64,000 nucleotides of DNA from Bacillota bacterium (lineage in GTDB: Bacteria; Bacillota; Bacilli; Paenibacillales; Paenibacillaceae): contig JAEWAQ010000012.1 of the NCBI GenBank assembly GCA_023391635.1, forward strand, positions 62,001-126,000, given 5' to 3'. The position numbers and the translations under genes were made by a program. The notes under the pieces are model-generated. The model was not told the origin of the DNA. It made no database searches and worked only from the letters and a program-made list of their open reading frames with translations. This document shows positions 34,715-44,396 of this stretch, one piece after another. How positions within the stretch are numbered: position 1 is the stretch's first letter; each line of letters opens with the position of its first letter.

Positions 34715-36472
34715 CTAACCTTTCATCTGGCTGGTCAGATCCAAGCTTACATCGTCCCAGTTCGAGGTGCCTCCCGCAATATCCCTTTCCCACACCAGCG
34801 CGCCGTCAACTAATATTTGCATCATATGATAGTCGCTTACCGTGCCTGTATAGTCGTCTCTTACTTGCATATCAAGCTTGTATTCATCCGATTCCTGAAT
34901 GGCGGCTACCATATCCTTCGCCCCTGCGTCTCCGGCGGCTGAAGGTACGGCAGGATAGGCTATGGAAAAGTAGGGATTCGCCGATAGCTCGCCTGACCGC
35001 TTTTTGGTCCATCCCTCATTGCCTTCAAAACCCGGGTTTATTACGTCAAAGCCTGTGGCTTCAATATCAGCCCAACTGATCACGGAAGGATACCAATAGA
35101 CTGCCTGTTTATTGATCTGGCGCAGTTGAATTTTGGCCGTCGATTTATCCTTCAAATAGTCTCCGAGAGGCAAGGTGATCTGTTCCCAATTTGAATCTCC
35201 TCCGCTGACATCCTCTTCCCAGACGACTACGTCGTCTATCAGGAATTGTTTGAATATATATCCCGGCAATGCGGTTGCGTCATACATATCCTTCACTTTA
35301 AAGCTTATCGATGCGTTTACGCCGTCGATTACATTTATTTCCTGTGAAATTTCACCATAGATGTCCGCTCCTCCTGGCACTTCCGGATAGGATATACGCG
35401 CATAGCCTCCGGCATCATAACCTTTTTCAGCGTAGGAATAGGCATCGAAGGAAATACTTGTACGGTTGGGCGTGATTACGGCTGCGGTCTGGGAGACGGC
35501 AGCGTTGGCGCCTGCTTCGGTATGATGGTAATCCCATGGAATGATCAACTCATCGTTGGTAAATTCATAGTACCAGTCGCCATGAGAAGGATAGGGGTTG
35601 GGGTCATTGGGAAGCAGCCACAGCTCATCCGTAGTCTCCATAGGCGTACAGTATATAAAAAATCCCTGGATCTTGCCTTCCTTATAAAACTGATAAGCAA
35701 TCTCCATTTCCTTCTGTATGGTTTCCGCCGATTTCATGGAAGAGTAATTTGAAAAAGTCGCGTAGGGCGTGAAATAGATCGGTATATGACGCGGATGCAG
35801 GATATCGTAAAGCTTGTTCAGATCCCTCTCCAGGTTGATCTCGGTTCTCTCGGCATGAGGAAAAATAATCCCGTCGATGTAATCTTTATAATTGTCCGCA
35901 AATGCGTCATCTACGCTGTAAACATAAGCGCAGACGATAAAAGCCAGCTTGGGGTTGATAGCGTGGGCATAATCCTGTATTTCTTTCACTTTCGCCGGTG
36001 TAAATTCGTCAAGATTTGCCGTGAAATCGTCCATGCCCCACGCTTCCAGGACCGGGTAGGCAATGGACAGCGCGGCGATCTCCTCCGCCCATCTTTTGAA
36101 ATCACCCTTATAGGGCAGCGAGTACCCCTCAGATTTGGGAGTCAAATAGGCCCATACCTTTATTCCGGCTTCTTGTGCAGCGGGCAGGAACTCATACCGA
36201 AAATCATCCCAATCCTCGGCGCTTTGCCACATTAAGAAAGCAAAGGTATTCACATTCAGCCCCTTCGCTCTGGCGATTGTCGCCGGAGTGTCTACATGAA
36301 GCTTGCCGTCGGCTCGCGGAGTGGTTTCCCATATAACGAAGCCATAGTGGATCTTGGCATCGGTAATCAGCGGCACTTCCGGTCCAGAAGCCGCGCTGAC
36401 AGATTGCAAATTCAATATAGAAATCATGGCTGTCAGAAACAGCATGGGGACCAGAATCTTTAAGCTTTTCAT
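34715..36472 (-). CDS. Secreted glycosidase-like protein, truncated by an in-frame TAG
   Basis: The product up to the stop has 585 residues. A signal peptide (about 1-27, ending VSAAS) leads into a TIM-barrel-like region (about 30-320) with the strands IHYGFVIWET, KVWAYLTP, AWGMDDF and GFFIYCTP. Two carbohydrate-binding-like modules follow, each with a xxVYWYP/EVWERDI-type pattern. The catalytic family is not recognised. The stop TAG falls inside the second module; the frame continues intact to 33890 (860 sense codons in all). Start ATG 36472 follows AAGGAG at 8 bases. It lies between two Gfo/Idh genes in the 42.4-31.0 kb operon. Confidence 0.75.
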   Translation of the reverse strand: MKSLKILVPMLFLTAMISILNLQSVSAASGPEVPLITDAKIHYGFVIWETTPRADGKLHVDTPATIARAKGLNVNTFAFLMWQSAEDWDDFRYEFLPAAQEAGIKVWAYLTPKSEGYSLPYKGDFKRWAEEIAALSIAYPVLEAWGMDDFTANLDEFTPAKVKEIQDYAHAINPKLAFIVCAYVYSVDDAFADNYKDYIDGIIFPHAERTEINLERDLNKLYDILHPRHIPIYFTPYATFSNYSSMKSAETIQKEMEIAYQFYKEGKIQGFFIYCTPMETTDELWLLPNDPNPYPSHGDWYYEFTNDELIIPWDYHHTEAGANAAVSQTAAVITPNRTSISFDAYSYAEKGYDAGGYARISYPEVPGGADIYGEISQEINVIDGVNASISFKVKDMYDATALPGYIFKQFLIDDVVVWEEDVSGGDSNWEQITLPLGDYLKDKSTAKIQLRQINKQAVYWYPSVISWADIEATGFDVINPGFEGNEGWTKKRSGELSANPYFSIAYPAVPSAAGDAGAKDMVAAIQESDEYKLDMQVRDDYTGTVSDYHMMQILVDGALVWERDIAGGTSNWDDVSLDLTSQMKG

Positions 36473-36527
36473 TCCTATCGCTCCTTCGCATTTTTGTGCA
36501 GAAGCATACACCATACCTGCTATTCTC

Positions 36528-37535
36528 TTAAGCTTTGCATAGTGCTAGTTTCTGCGGCAGTCCGGTCCGCGCCGAACGCGCTGCCGCAAGCGCGATTTCG
36601 ACGGCGCGGCTCGCATCCTCGGCCGATACGATCGGTTCGGCTTCTTCCCGGATACATGCAATAAAATGCTCGAGTTCCGCTTCAAAGGGACTCTTTCGCA
36701 GCAGAAATTGCGGGATATGCACGCCTTCCCCTTCCATTCCCCGATGCTTCGTTTGCCGAACAATCAAAGATTCCGCGCGATGGTTGTTGAAGCGCGTTAC
36801 GCCCGATTGTCCGGCTAACTCCGCCTCGGCAAGAAACGGGCCCGGGTATCCCCAATGCGCTTCCAGATTCACGATCGCGCCGGTTTCGAACCGCAAAGTC
36901 GCATTCGTGTATTCGATGCCAGGGGCGGTCGCAAGCGACGCATAAACGCTCCGCACTTCTCCCAGCGTCCACCGCATGAAATCAATGTCGTGAATCATCA
37001 AGTCGAACAGGACGCCTCCGCTCATCTCTTCGTTCTTGAACCAGCTTTCCGAAGGCGGATGCAAGCTGGCTCTCCTCGCATGGCCGGTTCCGACCTTCCC
37101 GATCTTCCCGCTGCGGACGTGCTCGCGCAAATTCCGATACTCGGGGGCAAATCGGAGCACATGGCCGATCAGCAACCGCGTTCCATATCGCCGGCTTGCC
37201 TGCGTCATCGCTTCCGTGTCTGCCAGCGTCAGCGCCATCGGCTTTTCGCAGATGACGTGTTTGCCTCGTTCAGCGGCTTGCACCGCGTATTCTCGATGTA
37301 AATAGGAAGGGAGCGTAATGCACACGACATCGATATCCGCTTCCGACAGCAGATCTTCATATGTCGTGAATAGCTTGGTGCCGAAGCTGTCGGCCGCAGC
37401 GACAGCCCTGTCCGATCTTCGCGCATAGAAACCGGCCAACCGGACTTGATCCATTCGGGACAAACAGGCCGCGTACAATTTCCCCATTGTCCCGCAGCCT
37501 GCGATAGCAACTCCCAATCGATGTTTATTCGTCAT
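36528..37535 (-). CDS. Gfo/Idh/MocA-family oxidoreductase
   Basis: Dehydrogenase of 335 residues with Rossmann motif GVAIAGCGTMGKLYA and the canonical catalytic CEKPMALTL. The second domain has the DLMIHDIDFMRWTLG motif common in inositol- and sugar-dehydrogenase relatives. It overlaps the upstream DegT gene by 11 bases, implying coupled translation. A DegT-Gfo/Idh pair is the core of several amino-sugar pathways (for example kanosamine formation by NtdA/NtdC), which could also run in the breakdown direction here. Confidence 0.9.
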   Translation of the reverse strand: MTNKHRLGVAIAGCGTMGKLYAACLSRMDQVRLAGFYARRSDRAVAAADSFGTKLFTTYEDLLSEADIDVVCITLPSYLHREYAVQAAERGKHVICEKPMALTLADTEAMTQASRRYGTRLLIGHVLRFAPEYRNLREHVRSGKIGKVGTGHARRASLHPPSESWFKNEEMSGGVLFDLMIHDIDFMRWTLGEVRSVYASLATAPGIEYTNATLRFETGAIVNLEAHWGYPGPFLAEAELAGQSGVTRFNNHRAESLIVRQTKHRGMEGEGVHIPQFLLRKSPFEAELEHFIACIREEAEPIVSAEDASRAVEIALAAARSARTGLPQKLALCKA

Positions 37536-38736
37536 ATGAACGGATAACCTTGTCCAGCGCTTCAGCGATATCGTTCATGGCTTGCTCCTCGGACAGCAAT
37601 ACGTTCTGGCTGAGCATAAGCGCTTCGGACGCGCACAATCTTTCGCAGACGGGACAATCGTAGACACGCTCTTCGCCAAGCCAGTCTTTCGTCGCGCTGA
37701 GCACGGCATTCGTTCGATTGAGCGGCACATAGCCGTAAAATACCGGAATGCCCTCCGCGTTCACCCTGCGGATAAACTCTTCCTTGTTGACCTTCCTCGC
37801 GAAATCAGGCGACAGTTTGAATAAATACACATGGTTGGCATGTCGCGTGATGCGCGGATCTTGTTTGAGCAGAGAAATTCCCGTGATTCCGCTCAATAGC
37901 CGGTCAAGCAAGGCGACGTTCGTTTCGCGGCGCTGCATCTGTTCCTCGAGCCGTGTCATTTGAGCGAGCAATAACGCGGCCTGAATATCGGTCATCCGAT
38001 AATTCTGGCCCAACACTTCGTGTTGGTACCAGCCTCCGTCCGGAATACGTCCGACGTTGCAGATCGACCAAGCGGCGCTCCATAACGATTTCTGATTCGT
38101 TAATACGATACCGCCTTCACCGGCGTTCAGGTTTTTGCTGGATTGAAAGCTGAACGTCCCCAAATCGCCGATCGCGCCGACACCTATGCCTTCCCACTGC
38201 GCGCCTACCGCTTGCGCGGCATCCTCAATCAACGCGAGATTGTACTTGCGCGCAATTTCCAGCAGGCGCGTCATGTTCGCCGGCGCCCCGGCCACATGCA
38301 CCGCGATGATTGCTTTGGTCTTCGGCGTAATCGCCTGCTCCACCTTATTCGGATCGATGAGCAACGTGTCTTCCTCGATATCCGCGAATACGGGAATCGC
38401 TCCGAAAGCAAGCGCGGCCGTAGCGGTCGCGATGAACGTATAAGGAGGGACGATGACCTCGTCGCCGGGCTTTACGCCGGCCGCTTGCAGCGCAACGGTA
38501 ATTGCCACCGTGCCGTTTACGCAGCTGACGCCGTATTGGGCATCCTGATACTTGGCGAACTCTCGCTCAAATCGGGGAATGTACGGTTCTTCTCCGTTGA
38601 ATGTCCCCCCGACGCCTCCCCATTTGCCGGAATTCAGCACATCAAGCAACATCGTCTTCTCCAATTCGCCGAAAACCGGCCATTGTGCAAAAGGTTTCGT
38701 ACGCACGGGCGTACCGCCATTGATTGCCAAGCTCAT
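37525..38736 (-). CDS. DegT/DnrJ/EryC1/StrS-family aminotransferase
   Basis: PLP-dependent aminotransferase of 403 residues with VNGTVAITVALQAAGVKPGDEVIVP, EDAAQAVGAQWEG and the PLP-lysine motif SFQSSKNLNAGEGG. It lies 34 bases downstream of an LplC-type permease and overlaps a Gfo/Idh dehydrogenase, so it likely acts on the imported compound. A keto-sugar or keto-cyclitol substrate is inferred from the family. Confidence 0.9.
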   Translation of the reverse strand: MSLAINGGTPVRTKPFAQWPVFGELEKTMLLDVLNSGKWGGVGGTFNGEEPYIPRFEREFAKYQDAQYGVSCVNGTVAITVALQAAGVKPGDEVIVPPYTFIATATAALAFGAIPVFADIEEDTLLIDPNKVEQAITPKTKAIIAVHVAGAPANMTRLLEIARKYNLALIEDAAQAVGAQWEGIGVGAIGDLGTFSFQSSKNLNAGEGGIVLTNQKSLWSAAWSICNVGRIPDGGWYQHEVLGQNYRMTDIQAALLLAQMTRLEEQMQRRETNVALLDRLLSGITGISLLKQDPRITRHANHVYLFKLSPDFARKVNKEEFIRRVNAEGIPVFYGYVPLNRTNAVLSATKDWLGEERVYDCPVCERLCASEALMLSQNVLLSEEQAMNDIAEALDKVIRSYDE

Positions 38737-38770
38737 ATGATCAGTTCCTTTCCATTGTTTAATCTGGGTG

Positions 38771-39637
38771 TTAGCCTTTGACCGCGCCTACGATGATGCC
38801 GTGAATGAAAAATCGTTGCAGAAACGGATAGACGAGCACAATCGGAATAATGGTCACGATGGCTGCGGCCATTTCATTGGCCCTGAAATTCACTCTTTGG
38901 TCCCTCCCGAAAAGTTGAAAGGAATCGAAAGTACGGGTCAGAACGCCTCGGAGCCAGTATTGCAGCGTCGACATCTTCATGTCGGAAATAAACAGCATCA
39001 CATTGAACCATTCATTCCAGAACGCAACCGCGCTGAAGATGACGAATGCAGCTACCATCGGGCTAATGACAGGAAAGATGACGCGGGCCAAGATGACAAG
39101 ATCGCTCGCGCCGTCCATCTCCGCCGATTCGGCAAGCTCAGCCGGTACAGCCGCAATCGAGTTGCGGAAAATGATGATATAAAACACATTTACCACAACC
39201 GGAAGGATGAGCGCCCAATACGTTTCACGCAATTGTAAACCCTGAACGACCAGGTAAAACGGAATCAGGCCGCCGCTAAAATACATGGGAATGAGGTAAA
39301 AATTCATCAGTACTTTACCGCCAACGATATGTTTGCTTGCCAGCGCATATCCGGCAGCCAGTGCCAGCACGATGGTGAGCAGCGTATTGACAACCGTCAG
39401 GAAGATCGTGTTGCCCAGCGTATACAGAAAGTACTTGTTGGTCACAATCAAATCATAACTTGTTAAATTAAACCCTTTGGGCCAAAACCGCACTTCTCCG
39501 CTATTGACGAATTTATAATCGCTGAGCGAGATGGAGATCGCATTCAAGAAAGGCAACAAGATGAGAATCGTGAAAATCGTAAAAGCGGTATAATTGAGTA
39601 TTTCGAACACAATTCGCGAGTTCGATCGGTAATGCAT
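38771..39637 (-). CDS. Sugar ABC transporter permease (LplC/YtcP-like)
   Basis: Permease of 288 residues with EAA loop (ELAESAEMDGASDLVIL...FPV) and C-terminal RFFIHGIIVGAVKG. It follows the LplB-like gene by 18 bases and precedes DegT. Third gene of the operon beginning at 42360. Confidence 0.92.
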   Translation of the reverse strand: MHYRSNSRIVFEILNYTAFTIFTILILLPFLNAISISLSDYKFVNSGEVRFWPKGFNLTSYDLIVTNKYFLYTLGNTIFLTVVNTLLTIVLALAAGYALASKHIVGGKVLMNFYLIPMYFSGGLIPFYLVVQGLQLRETYWALILPVVVNVFYIIIFRNSIAAVPAELAESAEMDGASDLVILARVIFPVISPMVAAFVIFSAVAFWNEWFNVMLFISDMKMSTLQYWLRGVLTRTFDSFQLFGRDQRVNFRANEMAAAIVTIIPIVLVYPFLQRFFIHGIIVGAVKG

Positions 39638-39655
39638 GCCATAACCCCTCTCTGC

Positions 39656-40588
39656 TTAATACAACCCAAGTCCGGCGTACCGCTTGGACATCCAATTCGA
39701 AACGACCAGCAAGGCGAAGCCGAGCAAGCTCTGTACAAGCCCGATGGCAGTCGTCAGGCTGAACTGCATTTGCTGCAGGCCCAAGTGGTACACATAAGTG
39801 CTGATGACTTCGGAGGTTTCGTATACAAGCGGGTTTTGCAGGTTGAATATGCGATCGAAGCCGATGGAGAAAATGGTCGATAATTTCAATAAGAACATCA
39901 ATACGATAATCGGCAGCATGCCCGGCAGCGTAATATGGATCACTCTCCGCAGCCTTGAAGCGCCGTCGATCGAAGCCGCCTCATACAGATCGCCGGGAAT
40001 GCCGGCAATGGTGGCGAAGTACAGGATGGCGCTAAATCCGACGCCCTTCCATATATCGATGGAAACGGCCAACGGAACAAACAGATTCTTCTCGCCCCAG
40101 AAATAAATCGGATCCATGCCGAAGAAGGTGTGCAGCAAGCTGTTCACGATACCTCCCGCGTCCTGCTCGAAGAACAGCTGCATCAACCCGGCGACGACAA
40201 CCCACGACAGGAAGTGCGGCAAATAGGAGATCGTCTGCATCACCAATTTGAAGCGCTTATTCAAGAGCTCATTGGCCAATATGGCGAACAGGATCGGTGC
40301 CGTGAATCCGAACAATATATCATAGAAGTTGATCTTGAGCGTGTTCTTCAACACCTGGTAGAACATCTCGTCTTGCAGGAAGTACAGGAAATGCTTGAGT
40401 CCTACCCACTCGCTTCCCCTGACCCCTGCATACAGCGAATAATCCTGGAAGGAAATGATAATGCCGTACATCGGAATGTAGTTGAACAGCACCAGGAGAA
40501 TAACCGACGGAAGCGCGAGCGCATACAACCCCCATACCCGCTTCGTCAGCTTCTTTTTCTTTCTCGAGACATTCGCGGTTATGTCCAC
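39656..40588 (-). CDS. Sugar ABC transporter permease (LplB-like)
   Basis: Permease of 310 residues: the first helix LYALALPSVILLVLFNYIP, a family-conserved ISFQDYSLYAGVRGSEWVGL loop, and EAA motif (DLYEAASIDGASRLRRV...TLP). It lies 86 bases after the binding-protein gene, with a strong hairpin in the gap. Confidence 0.92.
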   Translation of the reverse strand: MDITANVSRKKKKLTKRVWGLYALALPSVILLVLFNYIPMYGIIISFQDYSLYAGVRGSEWVGLKHFLYFLQDEMFYQVLKNTLKINFYDILFGFTAPILFAILANELLNKRFKLVMQTISYLPHFLSWVVVAGLMQLFFEQDAGGIVNSLLHTFFGMDPIYFWGEKNLFVPLAVSIDIWKGVGFSAILYFATIAGIPGDLYEAASIDGASRLRRVIHITLPGMLPIIVLMFLLKLSTIFSIGFDRIFNLQNPLVYETSEVISTYVYHLGLQQMQFSLTTAIGLVQSLLGFALLVVSNWMSKRYAGLGLY

Positions 40589-40624
40589 GGATTGGATCCC
40601 TGCCTTCCATAATCTTGGGTGAAG

Positions 40625-40658
40625 CCATAGGCAGCGCGCTAAGGCGCGTTGCCTATGG
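40625..40658 (-). other. Intercistronic stem-loop between binding-protein and permease genes
   Basis: A 14-bp stem (arms 40625-40638 and 40645-40658, one G-U pair) with a 6-base loop and no T-run. Such hairpins after binding-protein genes usually stabilise the upstream mRNA so that more lipoprotein than permease is made; partial termination is the alternative. Confidence 0.7.
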
Positions 40659-40674
40659 CCGCCGATTCAGATGT

Positions 40675-42360
40675 TTACCAGTTGATTTGCTTGACGCCCC
40701 AGCCTTCAAGCTGCGCCTTATTCTCGTTCATATATTTCGTGTATTCTTCCCCGATAAAGCCGTACTTGCTCTTGTACTCTTCCACCTTCTTGTCGAACTG
40801 CTCCATCGAGATTTTACCGGTAATCGCCTCGACCGTTGCCCCGCTCAGGAAGATGTTGGATTCGGTCAGCTTTAATTTGACTTTATCAAGCGACGTAAAG
40901 GGGAGCAATGTGAACATATTATAGCCGGCTTCTTCCGCCATCTCGGCAGGGTACTTCAGACTGTTGGCGCTCAAGTCAAAGTCTTCCTGGCCAAGCACCT
41001 GCAAATAAATGGCATTCTTGGCCTCTATCCCGGCGGCAAAGCCGCGCACGATCGACAGTTGAAGCGACCAATAACGATCCGGATCATTTAATTTCACGGC
41101 ATCTGGTATTCTCTTGCCGTCTTTGACGACGTATTCCTTGCCTTCGTCGCCCCACCAGAGCTTTTCTGCCATTTGATCGGATGCGAATCCTTCGAGAACC
41201 TTCCAAGCCCGTTCCGGGTGCTTGCTGCTGCTCGAAATATACAAGCCATGAAAGACGATCGGAGAATTCATCGGGAATAATGTGTACTTGGGATCCTTTA
41301 CAACAGACGGATAGCTGGCCAGCGGCGGCGCAAATGCAATCCGTGAGCGGAACGACGTATCGGTAGGCGTTCCCTTGCTCTGCTTGTGATACGCAGCAAG
41401 CGGCAGCAATTGATCAGCCGTGTCATTGACGATCAGCACATCTTTATCCAGATTATTGAACCACGCCGTCCAGTCGTTCGTCGCAAAGTCCTTATCGAGC
41501 AATCCCTCACTGTAAAGCTGTCTGTACAGTTCGACCGCGGCGCGATATTCCGGAAGCACGAACGTACTGAGCACATGTCCGTCCTGCACCCTGAACTCGT
41601 TCGGCCTTGCGCCGTACCATTGGAAGAAACCTTGACCGTAATTGAAAATGGTGCCTGCACTCGGATCGGCCCAAGCGGAGAGCGGAATGGCGTTCGGGTT
41701 GGCTGCCTTGATCTTCCTCAGCACTTCCACATAACCTTCCACCGTGTCCGGATACTTGCCGTCATTGAACTTCTCGAGCAGGTCCATCCGCACATAGTTG
41801 CCTCCGCCTTGCGGTGCATCCTTGCCGGTGGCCATCGGAAGACGATAGTAATGGCCGTTGTAGCTCGCCATGTCCATCATCTCCGGCGTAATCCACTTCT
41901 GAATTTCTGGTGAATTGTCGTAGAACGGCTTCAGATCGATAAACGCGCCCTTCTCCGCCGCTTCGTTCACGACGTCGACCTTAGGGGTGTGCAAAATATC
42001 CGGCAGTTTGTTGGAAGCCAGCAACAAAGGCAGCCAAGTGCCAACTTCTCCGTTTTTTTCCACCTTTAAATTCAAGTTTACGTTCGCGTAATCTTTGACG
42101 ACGTTAATAAATTCATTATCGCTCGGATCAACTTTTTCCGGATACGTCAATCCGGAATTGGACATGACCATCGTCAGATCGAGTTTCTGATCCGCTGTCG
42201 GGTCGGGCTTAGCGCTTGGGCTTGTGCTGCTCGTGGCAGGAGACGACGGTTTACCGGAATCGCTTGCCTTACCTTCATTGTTCCCTTTGGTACACCCGGC
42301 AATGACCAACGTGAATACGAACAATGTCACTACGATAACGCTTACTGCTCTGTTTCTCAT
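40675..42360 (-). CDS. Sugar-binding lipoprotein (LplA-like)
   Basis: Lipoprotein of 561 residues with lipobox VIAGC (Cys23) and a long Ser/Thr/Pro spacer. The mature part has LplA-family blocks (YANVNLNLKVEKNGEVGTW, LPDILHTPKVDVV). It is first in the operon leading through permeases, DegT, oxidoreductases and hydrolases to 31017. ATG 42360 follows GGGAGGATT. Confidence 0.93.
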   Translation of the reverse strand: MRNRAVSVIVVTLFVFTLVIAGCTKGNNEGKASDSGKPSSPATSSTSPSAKPDPTADQKLDLTMVMSNSGLTYPEKVDPSDNEFINVVKDYANVNLNLKVEKNGEVGTWLPLLLASNKLPDILHTPKVDVVNEAAEKGAFIDLKPFYDNSPEIQKWITPEMMDMASYNGHYYRLPMATGKDAPQGGGNYVRMDLLEKFNDGKYPDTVEGYVEVLRKIKAANPNAIPLSAWADPSAGTIFNYGQGFFQWYGARPNEFRVQDGHVLSTFVLPEYRAAVELYRQLYSEGLLDKDFATNDWTAWFNNLDKDVLIVNDTADQLLPLAAYHKQSKGTPTDTSFRSRIAFAPPLASYPSVVKDPKYTLFPMNSPIVFHGLYISSSSKHPERAWKVLEGFASDQMAEKLWWGDEGKEYVVKDGKRIPDAVKLNDPDRYWSLQLSIVRGFAAGIEAKNAIYLQVLGQEDFDLSANSLKYPAEMAEEAGYNMFTLLPFTSLDKVKLKLTESNIFLSGATVEAITGKISMEQFDKKVEEYKSKYGFIGEEYTKYMNENKAQLEGWGVKQINW

Positions 42361-42433
42361 GCTAATCCTCCCTGTTCATATTGATCACATTCGGTAAGCC
42401 CTTTCAAGCAGCAATGTGCGGTTGAACAGCTCG

Positions 42434-42439
42434 ATTATA
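42434..42439 (-). promoter_or_regulatory. Candidate -10 box of the 42.4-31.0 kb operon
   Basis: Perfect TATAAT on the minus strand, 74 bases upstream of the lipoprotein start codon. No good -35 hexamer lies 16-18 bases above it, which suggests activator dependence. Only the hexamer is certain. Confidence 0.4.
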
Positions 42440-42553
42440 CTACAGCAGAACAGGACGAATCGGTCATATTTTTCACCAACAAGTCAAAAACTTCGGTTTT
42501 GCCTGATTTTTTATATATTTTTTCAACTGTTAAAATAATATTTAAACAAGGTA

Positions 42554-42582
42554 TTGAAATATCGCCTCGCTCGTACTATTGT
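42554..42582 (+). promoter_or_regulatory. Candidate promoter of the kinase gene
   Basis: TTGAAA (42554-42559), a 17-base spacer and TATTGT (42577-42582), 56 bases before the kinase start. It is divergent from the minus-strand operon promoter in the 277-base gap 42361-42637. Confidence 0.5.
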
Positions 42583-42637
42583 GTTCTAATAGAATGTTTC
42601 TATCGCATGCAAATAAGGAAGTTGGAGAGGCGAACCT

Positions 42638-43606
42638 ATGCAGAAGGACATTTACTTGCTGGGCGTCGATGGCGGAGGCACAAGATCGACTGCGGTCATC
42701 GCGGATGCAAGTGGCCATGTGCTGGCCAGGTCTATAGGAGAAACGATCAATTATTATTCGATCGGAATGGAGCGGGCTCAAGCCAATTTCCGCCGAATCG
42801 TGGCTGATTTGCCGAATCGTTATATTAGCCGCATCGATCAAACGTGTATCGGAATGTCGGCATTGGACCATCATGCGACCGCGGAGGAAGCAAAAGAATT
42901 TACCAAGGATATCCTTCCGTCAGGTTCGGTACAGATGATCAGCGATTCCTACATCGCCTTGATGGCGCTCACAAGAGGGAAACCTGGCATTATCGTCATC
43001 AGCGGAACCGGGTCTGTCGCCCTTGCCCAAACAGCGGATAACCGCATGGTCTCCGTCGGCGGCTGGGGCCATCTGCTAGGAGATCAGGGCAGCGCCTACG
43101 ACATTGCATTGAACGGAATTCGGGCTGCTATTCAATCCTACGAGCGATTCATTGAAGAATCGGAACTGACCGGACGCTTAAAACGCTATTTCGCTATCCA
43201 TCAGATGCACGAATTGACCGAACGGTTCTACCACCCTGTGATGGAACGTCACCTCGTAGCCGGATTTGCTTCTGAGGTATCCGCCTGTGCGGAGGACCAG
43301 GATACGGTGGCCAAACGAATTATTGATGAAGCGGTGAGAGTCCTTGCCCGTCATGCTGAGGTGCTGATCGAACGATGGGGCCTTCAGAGTTCGATCGTGG
43401 GGGTGTCGGGAGGCTTGTTTCAAAACAATCCTTATGTGTTCGAGTCCTTCAAGGAACGGCTTCTGCAGCAATACCCCCGGCTTACCGTGACATTCCCGGC
43501 TGTTCCTCCTGAAATCGGAGCGCTGTTGTATTGCTTTGAAGCGAGAAACATGCAGCCGAGCGATGAACTTGTCAATCGGCTTGCCCATACTTATTCTTTA
43601 CTATAA
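42638..43606 (+). CDS. BadF/BadG-type ATPase, probable N-acetylglucosamine kinase
   Basis: ASKHA-fold protein of 322 residues with phosphate loop LLGVDGGGTRSTAV, the second ATP motif IIVISGTGSVAL, and VGGWGHLLGDQGSAYDI, a block typical of GlcNAc kinases of the NAGK type. It would phosphorylate imported GlcNAc-like sugars ahead of nagA. Start ATG follows GTTGGAGAGG. First of three plus-strand genes ending in a ROK regulator; the SIS gene follows after 30 bases. Confidence 0.85.
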   Translation: MQKDIYLLGVDGGGTRSTAVIADASGHVLARSIGETINYYSIGMERAQANFRRIVADLPNRYISRIDQTCIGMSALDHHATAEEAKEFTKDILPSGSVQMISDSYIALMALTRGKPGIIVISGTGSVALAQTADNRMVSVGGWGHLLGDQGSAYDIALNGIRAAIQSYERFIEESELTGRLKRYFAIHQMHELTERFYHPVMERHLVAGFASEVSACAEDQDTVAKRIIDEAVRVLARHAEVLIERWGLQSSIVGVSGGLFQNNPYVFESFKERLLQQYPRLTVTFPAVPPEIGALLYCFEARNMQPSDELVNRLAHTYSLL

Positions 43607-43636
43607 TTTTGCAATTCCATATTGGAGGGAACGAGC

Positions 43637-44374
43637 ATGCAGGCGGGAAAGCGCTACTTCTCGATCGTCAAACAAATGCTGGAATCGGTGGAAGAGCTGG
43701 AATACGACGCGATAATGGAGGCAGCTGAACGAATGGCATCGGCGATCATGGATGGGAAATTGGTTCATGTATTCGGCACCGGCCATTCGCATGCATTGGC
43801 AGAAGAACTGTTCTATCGGGCCGGAGGGCTCGCGCCCGTCAATCCGATCCTGGATGAAGGGCTGATGCTGCATGCCGGCGCGGAAAGAAGCACATCGATC
43901 GAACGGATGGAAGGATATGCGGAAAGTCTCTTGGATGAACACCGTGTGCAAGCCGGCGATGTGATGATTGTCGTGTCCAATTCGGGGCGCAATGCGGTTA
44001 ATATCGAAATGGCCCTGTTAGCCAAACAACGGGGTTTATACGTCATCGCGCTGACCAGCCTGCGTCATTCCATGTCCAGCGAGTCCCGTCATAGCGGCGG
44101 CAAAAGATTATACGAAATCGCGGATGTCGCGCTTGACAACCAGGGCGTCATCGGCGATGCTTGCTTGGATTGGGATGGCTTGGCGAGCCCGATCGCGCCT
44201 ACTTCCACGGTGATCGGCGCGGCCATCCTGCAGGCTGTCGTTGCGGAAGCCATTGCTTGCATGCTGGAACGAGGCTATCAACCGGAGATCTATTCGAGCA
44301 GCAACGTGGAAAACGGAGAACAATTCAACAAGCGCCATTTGGAGAAATATAAACGGATCATTCGTTCATTATAA
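43637..44374 (+). CDS. SIS-domain sugar isomerase-like protein (UPF0309 type)
   Basis: Protein of 245 residues, a single phosphosugar isomerase-binding domain with FGTGHSHALAEELFYRAGG, VVSNSGRNAVNIEMA and LASPIAPTSTVIGAAIL. The family binds phosphorylated sugars, but its reaction is not settled. Start ATG 43637 follows TGGAGGGAACG. Placed between the kinase and the repressor, it probably handles an amino-sugar phosphate. Confidence 0.85.
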   Translation: MQAGKRYFSIVKQMLESVEELEYDAIMEAAERMASAIMDGKLVHVFGTGHSHALAEELFYRAGGLAPVNPILDEGLMLHAGAERSTSIERMEGYAESLLDEHRVQAGDVMIVVSNSGRNAVNIEMALLAKQRGLYVIALTSLRHSMSSESRHSGGKRLYEIADVALDNQGVIGDACLDWDGLASPIAPTSTVIGAAILQAVVAEAIACMLERGYQPEIYSSSNVENGEQFNKRHLEKYKRIIRSL

Positions 44375-44396
44375 GGACAAGCGAGGTCTGAACGGT

